Source: PALSA-612 sp963765295
Lineage (GTDB): Bacteria > Actinomycetota > Thermoleophilia > Gaiellales > Gaiellaceae
Reading direction: 5' to 3'
NCBI GenBank assembly: GCA_963765295.1
Contig: CAVXVO010000006.1
Coordinates: 124,001-188,000, forward strand
DNA: 64,000 bases
The stretch's first letter is position 1; every line of letters starts with the position of its first letter. This document shows, one piece after another, positions 1 through 13,370 of the stretch. The notes below the pieces were generated by a model. That model did no database searches. It was not told the origin of the DNA and saw only the letters and a list, made by a program, of their open reading frames with translations. Position numbers and translations under genes: made by a program.

Positions 1-2
1 TC

Positions 3-112
3 TACGACCACGTGCAGGCGAACCTGCACTGGTTGACATACATCCTCCTCGGCAAGCTGCAGCCGACGCTCTACATCCTCACGCACCGCGCCCACGCCCC
101 GGAAAGGCCGAC

Positions 113-116
<4 letters not shown>
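3..116 (+). CDS. C-terminal end of an unidentified protein (truncated by window edge)
   Basis: Frame 3 is open from the left edge to a TAG at 114-116 and gives 37 residues ending LTHRAHAPERPT. The stretch HWLTYILLGKLQPTLYIL is hydrophobic and could be a membrane or amphipathic segment. I do not recognise the family from so little sequence. Its stop codon overlaps the stop of the convergent gltB by four bases (CTAG, 113-116), an arrangement repeated at three other convergent junctions in this window, which supports this being a real gene end. Confidence 0.5.
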
Positions 117-4484
<4,368 letters not shown>

Positions 4485-4598
4485 GAGGCTCCCCTCGGAC
4501 GGGACACGGACAGTGGTGCGAGGCCTCCGCCTGTGGTGTGAGCTAGTCGGCGGCGGCGGAGAGGGGTGGCCGGCTAGCGCGTTCGAATGCGCGCGAGA

Positions 4599-4612
4599 AA
4601 GACGATCGTCTT
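4599..4612. repeat. Perfect 14-bp palindrome in the gltB leader
   Basis: AAGACGATCGTCTT is perfectly self-complementary. A second, imperfect inverted repeat (GCGCGTTC/GAATGCGC) lies just beside it around 4578-4593. Both fall between the candidate gltB promoter and its start, a reasonable place for an operator or RNA hairpin. No protein can be assigned. Confidence 0.35.
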
Positions 4613-4658
4613 GAGCGAGGAGCCCGAGAGATGTGCGCGCACGGCCATGAGTTGGCGA

Positions 4659-4687
4659 ACCTTAGGCTGCATATTCGGATGACGCAA
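4659..4687 (-). promoter_or_regulatory. Candidate gltB promoter
   Basis: On the minus strand TTGCGT (4687-4682) and TAAGGT (4664-4659) are separated by 17 bp. Transcription from here would give a 5' untranslated region of about 165 nt before the gltB GTG. Assigned by motif only. Confidence 0.35.
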
Positions 4688-4714
4688 ATACAGGCAGCAC
4701 GTTGACGCTTCCAT

Positions 4715-4744
4715 TTGACAAGCGCGGGTCGTGTCCCGCACACT
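4715..4744 (+). promoter_or_regulatory. Candidate promoter of the leu-ilv leader transcript
   Basis: TTGACA at 4715-4720 is a perfect -35 box. It is followed after 18 bp by CACACT (4739-4744), a weak -10. Nine bases later is the ATG of the leader peptide, so the predicted transcript starts at or within a few bases of that ATG. The same geometry is seen before the Phe-rich leader. Confidence 0.5.
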
Positions 4745-4753
4745 GACTGTCCG

Positions 4754-4867
4754 ATGACGAAGGTTCGCACCGCATCGATCCGCCTCGTGCCCGGCGCTGC
4801 TGTTCCCGCCTGGGCGCTCGCGGTCGCGGTCGCGATCATTTCCCTTCTCGTCATTCTCCCCCGCTAA
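4754..4867 (+). CDS. Branched-chain-rich leader peptide of the leu-ilv operon (attenuator)
   Basis: A 37-codon frame with ATG start and TAA stop. The C-terminal part reads VAVAIISLLVIL followed by Pro-Arg and the stop, so about 10 of 12 consecutive codons are Val, Ile, Leu or interspersed Ala. It uses ATT and CTT codons that are uncommon in this GC-rich DNA. The overall shape recalls the enterobacterial ilvGMEDA leader. It lies 99 bp upstream of leuA in a run that also holds ilvBNCD. There is no Shine-Dalgarno sequence, but the predicted transcript start is at the ATG, so translation is probably leaderless. Stalling at scarce Ile-, Val- or Leu-tRNA would control folding of the hairpin over its stop codon. 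The alternative reading, a small membrane peptide, is less likely given the position. Confidence 0.65.
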   Translation: MTKVRTASIRLVPGAAVPAWALAVAVAIISLLVILPR

Positions 4868-4875
4868 GGGGGAGA
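4855..4875 (+). promoter_or_regulatory. Hairpin over the stop codon of the leu-ilv leader peptide
   Basis: TCTCCCCC (4855-4862) and GGGGGAGA (4868-4875) form a perfect 8-bp stem around the loop GCTAA, which contains most of the leader stop codon. A translating ribosome must melt it. No T run follows, so it is not a canonical intrinsic terminator. It may act as an antiterminator arm, pause hairpin or Rho-related element. Confidence 0.5.
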
Positions 4876-4966
4876 TGTCGCTCACGCGGCCGTAGTCGCC
4901 GCACACACCGACCGAGCCACACCACCGGTGCGTCCGCGTACCGGCCGATCGGACTGGAGGAGCGAC

Positions 4967-6121
4967 GTGGAACGACGCAGGATCACCATCTTCGACACGA
5001 CCTTGCGGGACGGCGAGCAGTCGCCCGGCATCGCGCTGCAGCCGCACGAGAAGGCGGAGATCGCGGAGCAGCTCGAACGTCTCGGCGTGGACGTGATCGA
5101 GGCCGGGTTCCCCGCGTCCTCCCCCGGAGACTTCGAAGGCGTGCGCGAGGTGGCGCGAACGGTCGCCGGGCCGACCGTCGCAGCGCTGGCGCGGACGCGG
5201 CGCGAGGACGTCGATGCAGCGGTCGAGGCCGTCGCCGGCGCGCGCCGCTCGCGGCTGCACGTCTTCATCGCGACGAGCGCCCTGCACATGGAGCGCAAGC
5301 TCGGGCTCGAGCCCGACGAGGTGGTCGAGCAGACCAGATTCGCAGTCGGCTACGCGGCCGCCCGTGCCGACGAGGTGCAGTTTTCGGCCGAGGACGCGAC
5401 CCGCTCCGACCCCGACTTCCTCGCGCGTGTCTGCCGCGAGGCGATCACCTCCGGCGCGACGACGATCAACCTGCCGGACACGGTCGGCTACTCGCTGCCG
5501 GCCGAGCACGCCGCGTTCCTGCGCGAGATCCGGTTGCGCTGCCCCGAGCTCGACCGGGTCGTCGTCTCCGTCCACTGCCACGACGACCTGGGGCTCGCGG
5601 TTGCGAACTCGCTCGCCGGTGTCGAGGCGGGCGCGAGCCAGGTGGAGTGCACCGTGAACGGGATCGGCGAGCGGGCGGGCAACGCCGCACTGGAGGAGAT
5701 CGCGATGGCGCTCCGCGTCCGCGCCGACGCCTCCGACGCCGAAACGGGAGTCGCCGTCGGCGAGATCGGCCGCGCCTCCGCCCTCGTCTCGCGGCTGACC
5801 GGCTACTCCGTGCAGCGCTGCAAGGCGATCGTCGGCGCAAACGCGTTCGCACACGAGGCCGGCATCCACCAGGACGGCGTCCTCAAGGACGTCTCGACGT
5901 ACCAGATCATGGATCCCGAGGAGCTGGGGCTGACGATGACGCTGCCGCTCGGCAAGCACTCCGGGCGGCACGCCTTCGCGCGCGCGTGCACGGAGGCCGG
6001 CATCCGGCTCGAACGGGACGAGCTCAACCGCGCGTTCGCGCGCTTCAAGGAGCTGGCCGACACTCGCCCGGCGGTCACGCTCACCGACGTATTCGAGACC
6101 GAGGGGGTGGCAGTTCGATGA
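4967..6121 (+). CDS. leuA: 2-isopropylmalate synthase, short form without the regulatory domain
   Basis: LeuA condenses 2-oxoisovalerate with acetyl-CoA, the first committed step to leucine. The N-terminal FDTTLRDGEQSPG motif, the NLPDTVGY segment and the metal-site HCHDD motif of the HMGL-like barrel are present, followed by the FAHEAGIHQDGV region. GTG 4967 is chosen because GGAGG lies six bases upstream and the protein then begins directly before RRRITIFDTTLRDG; GTG 4928 has no such site. The product is 384 residues and stops soon after the linker region, so the usual C-terminal leucine-binding domain (normal length about 500 or more) is absent. Feedback control by leucine is therefore doubtful, and the leader attenuator may take over. 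Its TGA overlaps the next ATG. Confidence 0.9.
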   Translation: MERRRITIFDTTLRDGEQSPGIALQPHEKAEIAEQLERLGVDVIEAGFPASSPGDFEGVREVARTVAGPTVAALARTRREDVDAAVEAVAGARRSRLHVFIATSALHMERKLGLEPDEVVEQTRFAVGYAAARADEVQFSAEDATRSDPDFLARVCREAITSGATTINLPDTVGYSLPAEHAAFLREIRLRCPELDRVVVSVHCHDDLGLAVANSLAGVEAGASQVECTVNGIGERAGNAALEEIAMALRVRADASDAETGVAVGEIGRASALVSRLTGYSVQRCKAIVGANAFAHEAGIHQDGVLKDVSTYQIMDPEELGLTMTLPLGKHSGRHAFARACTEAGIRLERDELNRAFARFKELADTRPAVTLTDVFETEGVAVR

Positions 6122-7053
6122 GACGGGTGTACACCGTGGCCTGCCTGGCCGGCGACGGCCTGGGGCCGGAGCTGATGGCGGAGGCGTCGCGGACGCTCCG
6201 CAAGGTCGCGCGGATGCACGGATTCGCGGTCGAGGACGTGCACGCGCCGTTCGGGAGCGAGGCGCTGACGCGGTCCGGCCATCCGTTCCCGCCCACGACG
6301 CGCGCGGCCGTGCTCGACTCGAACGCCGTGCTGGTCGCCGACGCCGGCGATCCGACACTCGGCGGCGCCGAGACCGACCTCGACCTGCGGGCGTGCGCCA
6401 CGCACGTGCTCTTCGGCGGCGGGGACCTCGTCCTCGTCACTCCCGACGCTCCCGACGCCGACAGCTGGACCGTGGAGCGTGCATTCGAGCTGGCGCGGCG
6501 ACGGCGGGGACGGCTCGTCTCGGTCGACCACGACGCCGACTGGGCCGCGCTCGTCGACGACGCCGGCTCGCGGAACGACGGCGTCGTCCTCGAGCGGCTC
6601 ACGCTCGCCGAGACGGTGCGCGTGCTGGCCTTCGAGCCGGAGCGGCTCGACGTCGTGGTCGCGGCCGGGGTGGTCGCGCCCGCGCTCGGCGACCTGGCCG
6701 CGCGCGGTGACGGCGACCGCCGGCTCGCGGCGACCGGCCGGCTGGCCGGGAACGGCCCGTCGGTGTTCGCGCCCTTCCGAGCCGAGTCCGCCGACGACGC
6801 CGGGCACGGCGTCGCCGACCCGGGCTCCATGCTGCTCGCGGTGTCGCTGCTCCTTCGTGAGGGGCTCGGCGAGGAGCACGCCGCCGACACGCTCGTGTCG
6901 GCGCTCCGGGAAGCACGCGAGGACGGCTCAGGGTCGGTCCCGGCCGTCCCGCCGACGGTCCGGATCTCGACGCGCGACTTCGGCGACGCCGTCGCGAGAA
7001 TGCTCCCGGCCGTCCACCGGAACGCCGAGTTCGTGCGGGAGGCGATGGCATGA
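6118..7053 (+). CDS. LeuB-like protein lacking catalytic residues (probable pseudoenzyme)
   Basis: A 311-residue protein with the fold signature of isopropylmalate/isocitrate dehydrogenases: it opens VACLAGDGLGPELMAEA like true LeuB and ends with a GVADPGSMLLAVSLLLREG segment matching the LeuB cofactor region. The active site is gone. The canonical SVDKAN lysine motif reads SVDHDA. The VDNAAMQL and DNMFGDILSD motifs, which supply the metal-binding aspartates, are replaced by LERLTLAETV and VAAGVVAPALGDL. The REL-GG-YYG substrate-arginine region is replaced by GDLVLVTPDAPDADSW. It overlaps leuA and ilvB by four bases on each side, so it is translated with them. A complete LeuB is encoded at 29934-30935. 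A non-catalytic or regulatory role is my inference. Confidence 0.75.
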   Translation: MRRVYTVACLAGDGLGPELMAEASRTLRKVARMHGFAVEDVHAPFGSEALTRSGHPFPPTTRAAVLDSNAVLVADAGDPTLGGAETDLDLRACATHVLFGGGDLVLVTPDAPDADSWTVERAFELARRRRGRLVSVDHDADWAALVDDAGSRNDGVVLERLTLAETVRVLAFEPERLDVVVAAGVVAPALGDLAARGDGDRRLAATGRLAGNGPSVFAPFRAESADDAGHGVADPGSMLLAVSLLLREGLGEEHAADTLVSALREAREDGSGSVPAVPPTVRISTRDFGDAVARMLPAVHRNAEFVREAMA

Positions 7054-8756
7054 ACGGAGCGGACGCGCTGCTGCGGTCGCTCGAGGCCGAGGGCGTCGAG
7101 GTCGTGTTCGGCCTCCCCGGCGGTGCGATCCTGCCCACCTACGACGCGATCGCGCGGGGCACGACGATCCGGCACGTGCTCGCCCGGCACGAGCAGGGCG
7201 CCGGCCACATGGCCGAGGGCTACGCGCGCGCGTCCGGCAGGGTCGGTGTGGCGTTCGCCACGTCCGGCCCGGGCGCGACCAACCTGGTCACGCCGATCGC
7301 CGACGCGTGGATGGACTCGACGCCGCTCGTCTGCATCACCGGGCAGGTGCGGACGCACCTGATCGGCACCGACGCGTTCCAGGAGTGCGACATCGTCGGC
7401 GTGACGATCCCGATCGTGAAGCACTCGTGGCTCGTCCAGGACGTCGACGAGATCCCGCACGCGATCAAGGCGGCGTTCCACGTCGCGCGCACCGGCCGCC
7501 CCGGTCCGGTCCTGGTCGACATCCCGCGCGACGTGCAGGAGGCGGAGATCGACTTCCGCTACCCGGACGAGCCCGATCTGCCGGGCTGGCGGCCCCCGCG
7601 ACGCGCGCATCAGCGGCAGCTTGCGGCCGCCGCGGCCGCGCTCGCCGCCGCGGACAAGCCCGTGCTCTACGTGGGCGGCGGCACGCTCAACGCCGACGCC
7701 TGCGCCGAGCTCCTCGAGTTGGCCGAGACCGCCCGCGCACCGGTCGTCACGACGCTGATGGGGAAAGGAGCGTTCCCGGAGACGCACGAGCTCTTCTTCG
7801 GCTGGCCCGGCATGCACGGGCCGAAGTGGTCGAACTGGGCGATGAACACGTGCGACCTCCTCGTCGCCGTCGGCGCACGCTTCGACGACCGCGTGACCGG
7901 GCGGCTCTCGGCCTTCGCCCCCGGCGCCAAGGTGATCCACCTCGACATCGACTCGGCCGAGATCGGCAAGCTCCGCGCCGCGGACATCCCGGTCGTCGGC
8001 CCGCTCGCCGACGTGCTTGCCGGCATGGCCGCGGAGCTACGCGGCATGGAAGCCGCCCCGCGGACCGACGCCTGGCTCCGCCAGCTCGACGAATGGCGGG
8101 AGGAGTCGCCGCTCCGCTACGGGCGCGGCGACATGCTCAAGCCGCAGACGGTGCTCGAGACGCTGCGCGACCTGACCACGGGCCGCGACGACGTGATCTG
8201 GACGACCGGCGTCGGGCAGCACCAGATGTGGGCCATGCAGTACCTCGTCTGCGACGTGCCGCGCACGTTCATCACCTCCGGCGGGCTCGGGACGATGGGC
8301 TACGGCCTGCCCGCCGCGGTCGGCGCCAAGGCGGCACGCCCGGAGGCGACCGTCGTCTGCGTGGACGGCGACGGGTGCTTCCAGATGACCTGCCAGGAGC
8401 TCGCGACCTCTGTCCTGGAGGACCTGCCGATCGTGGTCGTGATCGTCAACAACGGCTACCTCGGCATGGTGCAGCAGTGGCAGAGCATGTTCTTCGACGA
8501 CCGGCTCTCGCAGGTCCACCTCACCCACCAGGTGCCCGACTACGCCACGCTCGCCGAGGCGTACGGCGCCGCCGGGTTCACGGTGTCGTCCGAGGACGAG
8601 CTCGAGCCGATCCTCGCCGAGGCGCTCGCGCTCGGGCGGACGGCCGTCGTCGACTGTCGTGTCGACCCGCGCGAGCAGTGCTTCCCGATGATCCCCGCCG
8701 GTGCGGCCGCGCTCGAGCTGATCGAGTGGTCCGAGGACATCGAGGTGCCGTCGTGA
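7050..8756 (+). CDS. ilvB: Acetolactate synthase, large (catalytic) subunit
   Basis: Acetohydroxyacid synthase makes acetolactate and acetohydroxybutyrate for valine, leucine and isoleucine. The 568-residue protein starts MNGADALLRSLEAEGVEVVFG. It carries the ThDP-activating Glu48 (LARHEQGAGHMAEGY), the central FAD-type domain, and the C-terminal ThDP/Mg motif GDGCFQMTCQELAT ending near NNGYLGMVQQW. Its ATG overlaps the stop of the LeuB-like gene. Its stop overlaps the GTG of ilvN, so catalytic and regulatory subunits are coupled. Confidence 0.97.
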   Translation: MNGADALLRSLEAEGVEVVFGLPGGAILPTYDAIARGTTIRHVLARHEQGAGHMAEGYARASGRVGVAFATSGPGATNLVTPIADAWMDSTPLVCITGQVRTHLIGTDAFQECDIVGVTIPIVKHSWLVQDVDEIPHAIKAAFHVARTGRPGPVLVDIPRDVQEAEIDFRYPDEPDLPGWRPPRRAHQRQLAAAAAALAAADKPVLYVGGGTLNADACAELLELAETARAPVVTTLMGKGAFPETHELFFGWPGMHGPKWSNWAMNTCDLLVAVGARFDDRVTGRLSAFAPGAKVIHLDIDSAEIGKLRAADIPVVGPLADVLAGMAAELRGMEAAPRTDAWLRQLDEWREESPLRYGRGDMLKPQTVLETLRDLTTGRDDVIWTTGVGQHQMWAMQYLVCDVPRTFITSGGLGTMGYGLPAAVGAKAARPEATVVCVDGDGCFQMTCQELATSVLEDLPIVVVIVNNGYLGMVQQWQSMFFDDRLSQVHLTHQVPDYATLAEAYGAAGFTVSSEDELEPILAEALALGRTAVVDCRVDPREQCFPMIPAGAAALELIEWSEDIEVPS

Positions 8757-9268
8757 AGCACACCCTGAGCGTTCTCGTCGAGAACAAGCCGGGCGCGCTG
8801 ATGCGCATCACGAGCATGTTCGCGCGACGCGGCTACAACATCGACTCGCTCGCCGTCGGCCCGACCGAGCGCCACGACGTCTCGCGCGTCACGATCCGCG
8901 TCGATTGCGAGCAGCACCTGCTGGAGCAGATCGAGAAGCAGATGCACAAGCTCGTCAACGTCCTGCGGGTCGCGGAGCTCGTCCCGGGCGAGTCGATCGA
9001 GCGCGAGCTGGCGCTGATCAAGGTGACCGCCCCGCCGGACCGGCGCGCCGAGCTGCTCGCGCTCGCCGACGTCTTCCACGCGCGCGTCGCCGACCTCGGG
9101 CCGGAGGCGCTCGTCTTCGAGGTCGTCGGCTCGCCGGAGGAGATCGACTCGTTCGAGGAGCTCGTCCGGCCGCACGGCGTCAAGGAGCTCGTCCGCACCG
9201 GGCGCATCGGCCTGACGCGCGCGTCGGACCGCAAGGGCATCAAGCGCCGCCAAAACGTCCTCCGATAG
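8753..9268 (+). CDS. ilvN: Acetolactate synthase, small (regulatory) subunit
   Basis: A 171-residue protein with an N-terminal ACT domain (HTLSVLVENKPGALMRITSMF) and the conserved C-terminal ALS_ss_C region. It binds IlvB and confers valine feedback inhibition in the family. The start is GTG 8753 in a GTGA overlap with the ilvB stop. ilvC begins 14 bp downstream behind its own AAAGGA site. Confidence 0.96.
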   Translation: MKHTLSVLVENKPGALMRITSMFARRGYNIDSLAVGPTERHDVSRVTIRVDCEQHLLEQIEKQMHKLVNVLRVAELVPGESIERELALIKVTAPPDRRAELLALADVFHARVADLGPEALVFEVVGSPEEIDSFEELVRPHGVKELVRTGRIGLTRASDRKGIKRRQNVLR

Positions 9269-9282
9269 GAAAGGATCTCCCT

Positions 9283-10274
<992 letters not shown>

Positions 10275-10278
<4 letters not shown>

Positions 10279-11585
10279 GCTCTGTCGACGTGCCCGTCGC
10301 CTTGCTCGGGTACGGGACCGTCGGCTCCGCCGTCAACCGGCTGCTCGACCAGAACGCCGACGAGATCGAGCGGGCAACCGGGCACCGTCTGCGCGTCGTG
10401 CGCGCGCTCGTCCGCGACCAGGACGCGGAGCGCGGGTACCTGCCGGACGCATCGATCCTCACCACCGACTTCCGGGCGATCGCCGACGACCCGCAGATCC
10501 GGCTCGTCGCCGAGGTGATGGGCGGGCTCGAGCCCGCGGGCGGGCACGTCCTCGAGCTCCTACGGGCCGGCCGCTCGGTCGTCTCGGCGAACAAGCAGCT
10601 CGTGGCCAGGAGCGGCGGCGAGCTGTTCGCGGCCGCGTCGGAGGCCGGCGTGCAGCTCCGCTTCGAGGCCAGCGTCTGCGGGGCGATCCCGGTGATCAAG
10701 GTGCTCCGCGAGTCGCTGGCGTTCTCCCGCGTCCATCGCGTGCTCGGGATCGTCAACGGGACGACGAACTTCATCCTGACGCGGATGGAGCGCGGCGCCG
10801 ACTACGCGGAGGCGCTCGCCGAGGCCCAGCGTCTCGGCTACGCGGAGGCCGACCCGACGGACGACGTGTCCGGGGCGGACGCGGCCGCGAAGATGGCGAT
10901 CCTGGCCACGGTCGCGTTCGGCACGCGGGTGACGATCGACGACGTCTGGCATACCGGGATCACCGAGATCACGCCGCTGCACATGCGGGCCGCACGTGAG
11001 CTGGAGATGGCGGTGCGGCTCGTCGGCGCGGCGACGATGGTCGACGGGCGCTACGACGTTCGTGTCCAGCCGGCCTTCGTCGACCGGCACCATCCGCTGG
11101 CGGCGGTCGAGGGCCCGTTCAACGCGGTCATGCTCCACGGGGACGCGATCCGGGAGATCACGCTGGAGGGGCCGGGCGCAGGCGGGCTCGAGACGGCCTC
11201 GGCGGTCGTGTCCGACATGATCAGCGTCATCGGCACCACCGGGACCGGCTTCCTGCAGAACGACGCCTGCTGGCGCGAGCTCGAGCGGCTTCCGCACGGC
11301 GACGTCGTCTCGCCGTTCTACGTGCACCTCGAGGTGGACGACCGGCCGGGTGTCCTCGCCGACGTCGCGCGGCGCCTCGCGACCCACGAGGTCTCGGTGG
11401 CCCGGCTCGTGCAGCACGAGACCGGCGAAGGGACGGCGGCGTTGCACGTCGTGTTGCACGAGTGCCGGTCGGGCGCGCTCGGAGACGCGCTCACCGAGAT
11501 CGCGCAGCTTCCCGGGACGCGCCGTCGGCCGACCGCGCTGCCCGTCATCTCCGACCGCGGCGTCCCCGGGTCCGACTGGTCGTGA
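10275..11585 (+). CDS. hom: Homoserine dehydrogenase
   Basis: Reduces aspartate semialdehyde to homoserine for threonine and methionine. Domain order: NAD-binding (VALLGYGTVGSAV), catalytic (VNGTTNFILTRM, GYAEADPTDDVSGADAAAK with the catalytic lysine), and a C-terminal ACT domain starting near YVHLEVDDRPGVLADVA. Length from TTG 10275 is 436 residues. TTG is chosen because it overlaps the ilvC stop (TTGA) as elsewhere in the operon; GTG 10290 is possible. thrC and thrB follow directly. Confidence 0.95.
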
Positions 11586-11592
11586 TGGCCAG

Positions 11593-12558
11593 TTGACCGT
11601 TCCGCTGATCGAGCGGTTTCGCGATCGGCTGCCGGTGTCGGCTGCGACGCCGGTCGTCTCGCTCGGTGAGGGGTCGACGCCGCTTCTGCACGCGCCCCGG
11701 CTCGGCGCGCGGCTCGGTGTGGACCTGTGGCTGAAGTGGGAGGCGTCGAACCCGACGGCGAGCTACAAGGATCGCGGGATGACGGTCGCGGTCTCGAGAG
11801 CGGTCGAGGACGGAGCCCGGGCCGTCGTCTGCGCGTCCACCGGCAACACGTCCGCCTCGGCGGCCGCCTACGCGGCGCGCGCCGGGCTGCAGGCACTCGT
11901 GCTCGTGGCCGAGAGCGCCGCGCGCGGGAAGCTGATCCAGGCGCGGGCGCTCGGGGCGCGCGTGCTCGCGGTACGCGGCACCTTCGACCAGGCGCTCGAC
12001 GCGGCGCGGGCGCTCGTCGAGCGCGGTGACCATGTGCTCGTCAACTCCCTGAATCCCGACCGCGTCGCAGGCCAGCGGACGGCAGTGTTCGAGATCGTCG
12101 AGGAGCTCGGGGGTGCGCCGGACGCGTTCGTGCTGCCCTACGGCGGGGGCGGCAACACGACGGCGTACACGAAGGCGATCGCGGAGCTCGGGCTCGGCGC
12201 GGCCGTCCACTCGGTCGAGGCGGCCGACCGGCCGCGCACGCTCGCGAGCGCGATCCGCATCGAGCGGCCCGCCCACGGCGCGTGGGTGGACGCGAGCGGC
12301 GCGCGCGTGCACGCGGCAACCGACGAGGAGATCGTCGCCGCCTGGCTCGAGCTCGCGCGGGAGGAGGGACTGTTCTGCGAGCCGTCGTCCGCGGCCGGGC
12401 TCGCCTTCCTGCACGGAACCGACGAGCTCCGCGGTGCCCGCGTGGTCGTGACGATCACGGGGCACGGCCTCAAGGACCCCGGCGCCGCGGACTTCCACGC
12501 TCCGCCGCCGGTGATCGTCGACCCGGACCCGGACGCCATCGCTCGGGCGACGGAATGA
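11593..12558 (+). CDS. thrC: Threonine synthase
   Basis: A PLP enzyme converting phosphohomoserine to threonine. The short bacterial form (321 residues) has the PLP lysine in NPTASYKDRGM, the STGNTSASAAAYAARAG phosphate/substrate loop and the glycine-rich PYGGGGNTTAY PLP-phosphate loop. TTG 11593 gives the expected N-terminus leading into IERFRDRLPVS. An out-of-frame ATG GCC AGT TGA occupies 11585-11596 and overlaps this start. The stop overlaps the ATG of thrB. Confidence 0.94.
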   Translation: MTVPLIERFRDRLPVSAATPVVSLGEGSTPLLHAPRLGARLGVDLWLKWEASNPTASYKDRGMTVAVSRAVEDGARAVVCASTGNTSASAAAYAARAGLQALVLVAESAARGKLIQARALGARVLAVRGTFDQALDAARALVERGDHVLVNSLNPDRVAGQRTAVFEIVEELGGAPDAFVLPYGGGGNTTAYTKAIAELGLGAAVHSVEAADRPRTLASAIRIERPAHGAWVDASGARVHAATDEEIVAAWLELAREEGLFCEPSSAAGLAFLHGTDELRGARVVVTITGHGLKDPGAADFHAPPPVIVDPDPDAIARATE

Positions 12559-13370
12559 CCTCGATCCACGTTCGCGCGCCGGCGACGACTGCCAATCTCG
12601 GCTCCGGCTTCGACTGCGCCGGCGTCGCGCTCGACCTCTGGAACGAGCTCGAGCTCGCCCGCGACGACGACGTGCCCCAGGCCGACACACACCATCTCGG
12701 CATCGCGGCGTTCGCCCGCGTCGCGCCGGTCGAGGGCTGGCGGTTCAGCTTCACGTACGGGATCCCACGGGCGAGCGGCCTCGGCTCCTCCGCCTCCCTG
12801 ATCGCCCTCGGCCTCGTCGCCGGGACGATCGTCGCCGGGGTGGAGCCGGACGCCGAAGCGCTGCTCGCCGAGGGACTGCCGCTCGAAGGGCACCCGGACA
12901 ACCTCGCCCCGGCGCTTGCCGGCGGAGCGTGCCTGACCTGGGGCGGGCGGATCGAACGGATCGCCGACTCCGTGCCCGCCGAGCCGATCGCCCTCCGGCC
13001 GGCGGACGAGCAAGTCACGACCGAGCACTCGCGCTCGCTGCTGCCGATCAGCGTGCCGCACGAGGACGCCGCCTTCAGCGCCGGCCGCGCCGCGCTGCTC
13101 GGCGCAGCGCTCGCGTCCGGCTCGGAGGAGCTGTTCGCCGCCGCTCTCGACGACCGGTTGCACGAGCCGTACCGCTCTGCCTTTCTCGCTGACGTCCGCA
13201 CCGATCTGCCGCCCTCGGCGCTCGGCGCCACGCTCTCGGGGTCGGGCCCGACGGTGATCGTCTGGGCCCGCCGCGGCGCGCGCGACGAGTGCGCGGCAGC
13301 CCTGCGCACGCGCTGGCCTGAGATAGAGGCGACGCCGCTCGACGTAAGCTCGCGCGGAGCGATCCCGTGA
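12555..13370 (+). CDS. thrB: Homoserine kinase
   Basis: A GHMP-family kinase phosphorylating homoserine. Motif 1 (PATTANLGSGFDCAG), the ATP loop PRASGLGSSASLIA and motif 3 (LGATLSGSGPTVI) are all present in 271 residues. It is locked to its neighbours by four-base overlaps on both sides, completing hom-thrC-thrB. Confidence 0.95.
   Translation: MTSIHVRAPATTANLGSGFDCAGVALDLWNELELARDDDVPQADTHHLGIAAFARVAPVEGWRFSFTYGIPRASGLGSSASLIALGLVAGTIVAGVEPDAEALLAEGLPLEGHPDNLAPALAGGACLTWGGRIERIADSVPAEPIALRPADEQVTTEHSRSLLPISVPHEDAAFSAGRAALLGAALASGSEELFAAALDDRLHEPYRSAFLADVRTDLPPSALGATLSGSGPTVIVWARRGARDECAAALRTRWPEIEATPLDVSSRGAIP

Noticed and set aside
4543..4854. 103-codon minus-strand frame in the gltB-leuA gap
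   Set aside because: No ribosome site, no domain, and it is antisense to the leader peptide; overlaps the candidate gltB promoter.
4754..4867. Reading the branched-chain leader as a small membrane protein gene
   Set aside because: The hydrophobic run is plausible for a membrane helix, but the hairpin over the stop, the position before leuA and the parallel Phe and Trp leaders favour an attenuator.
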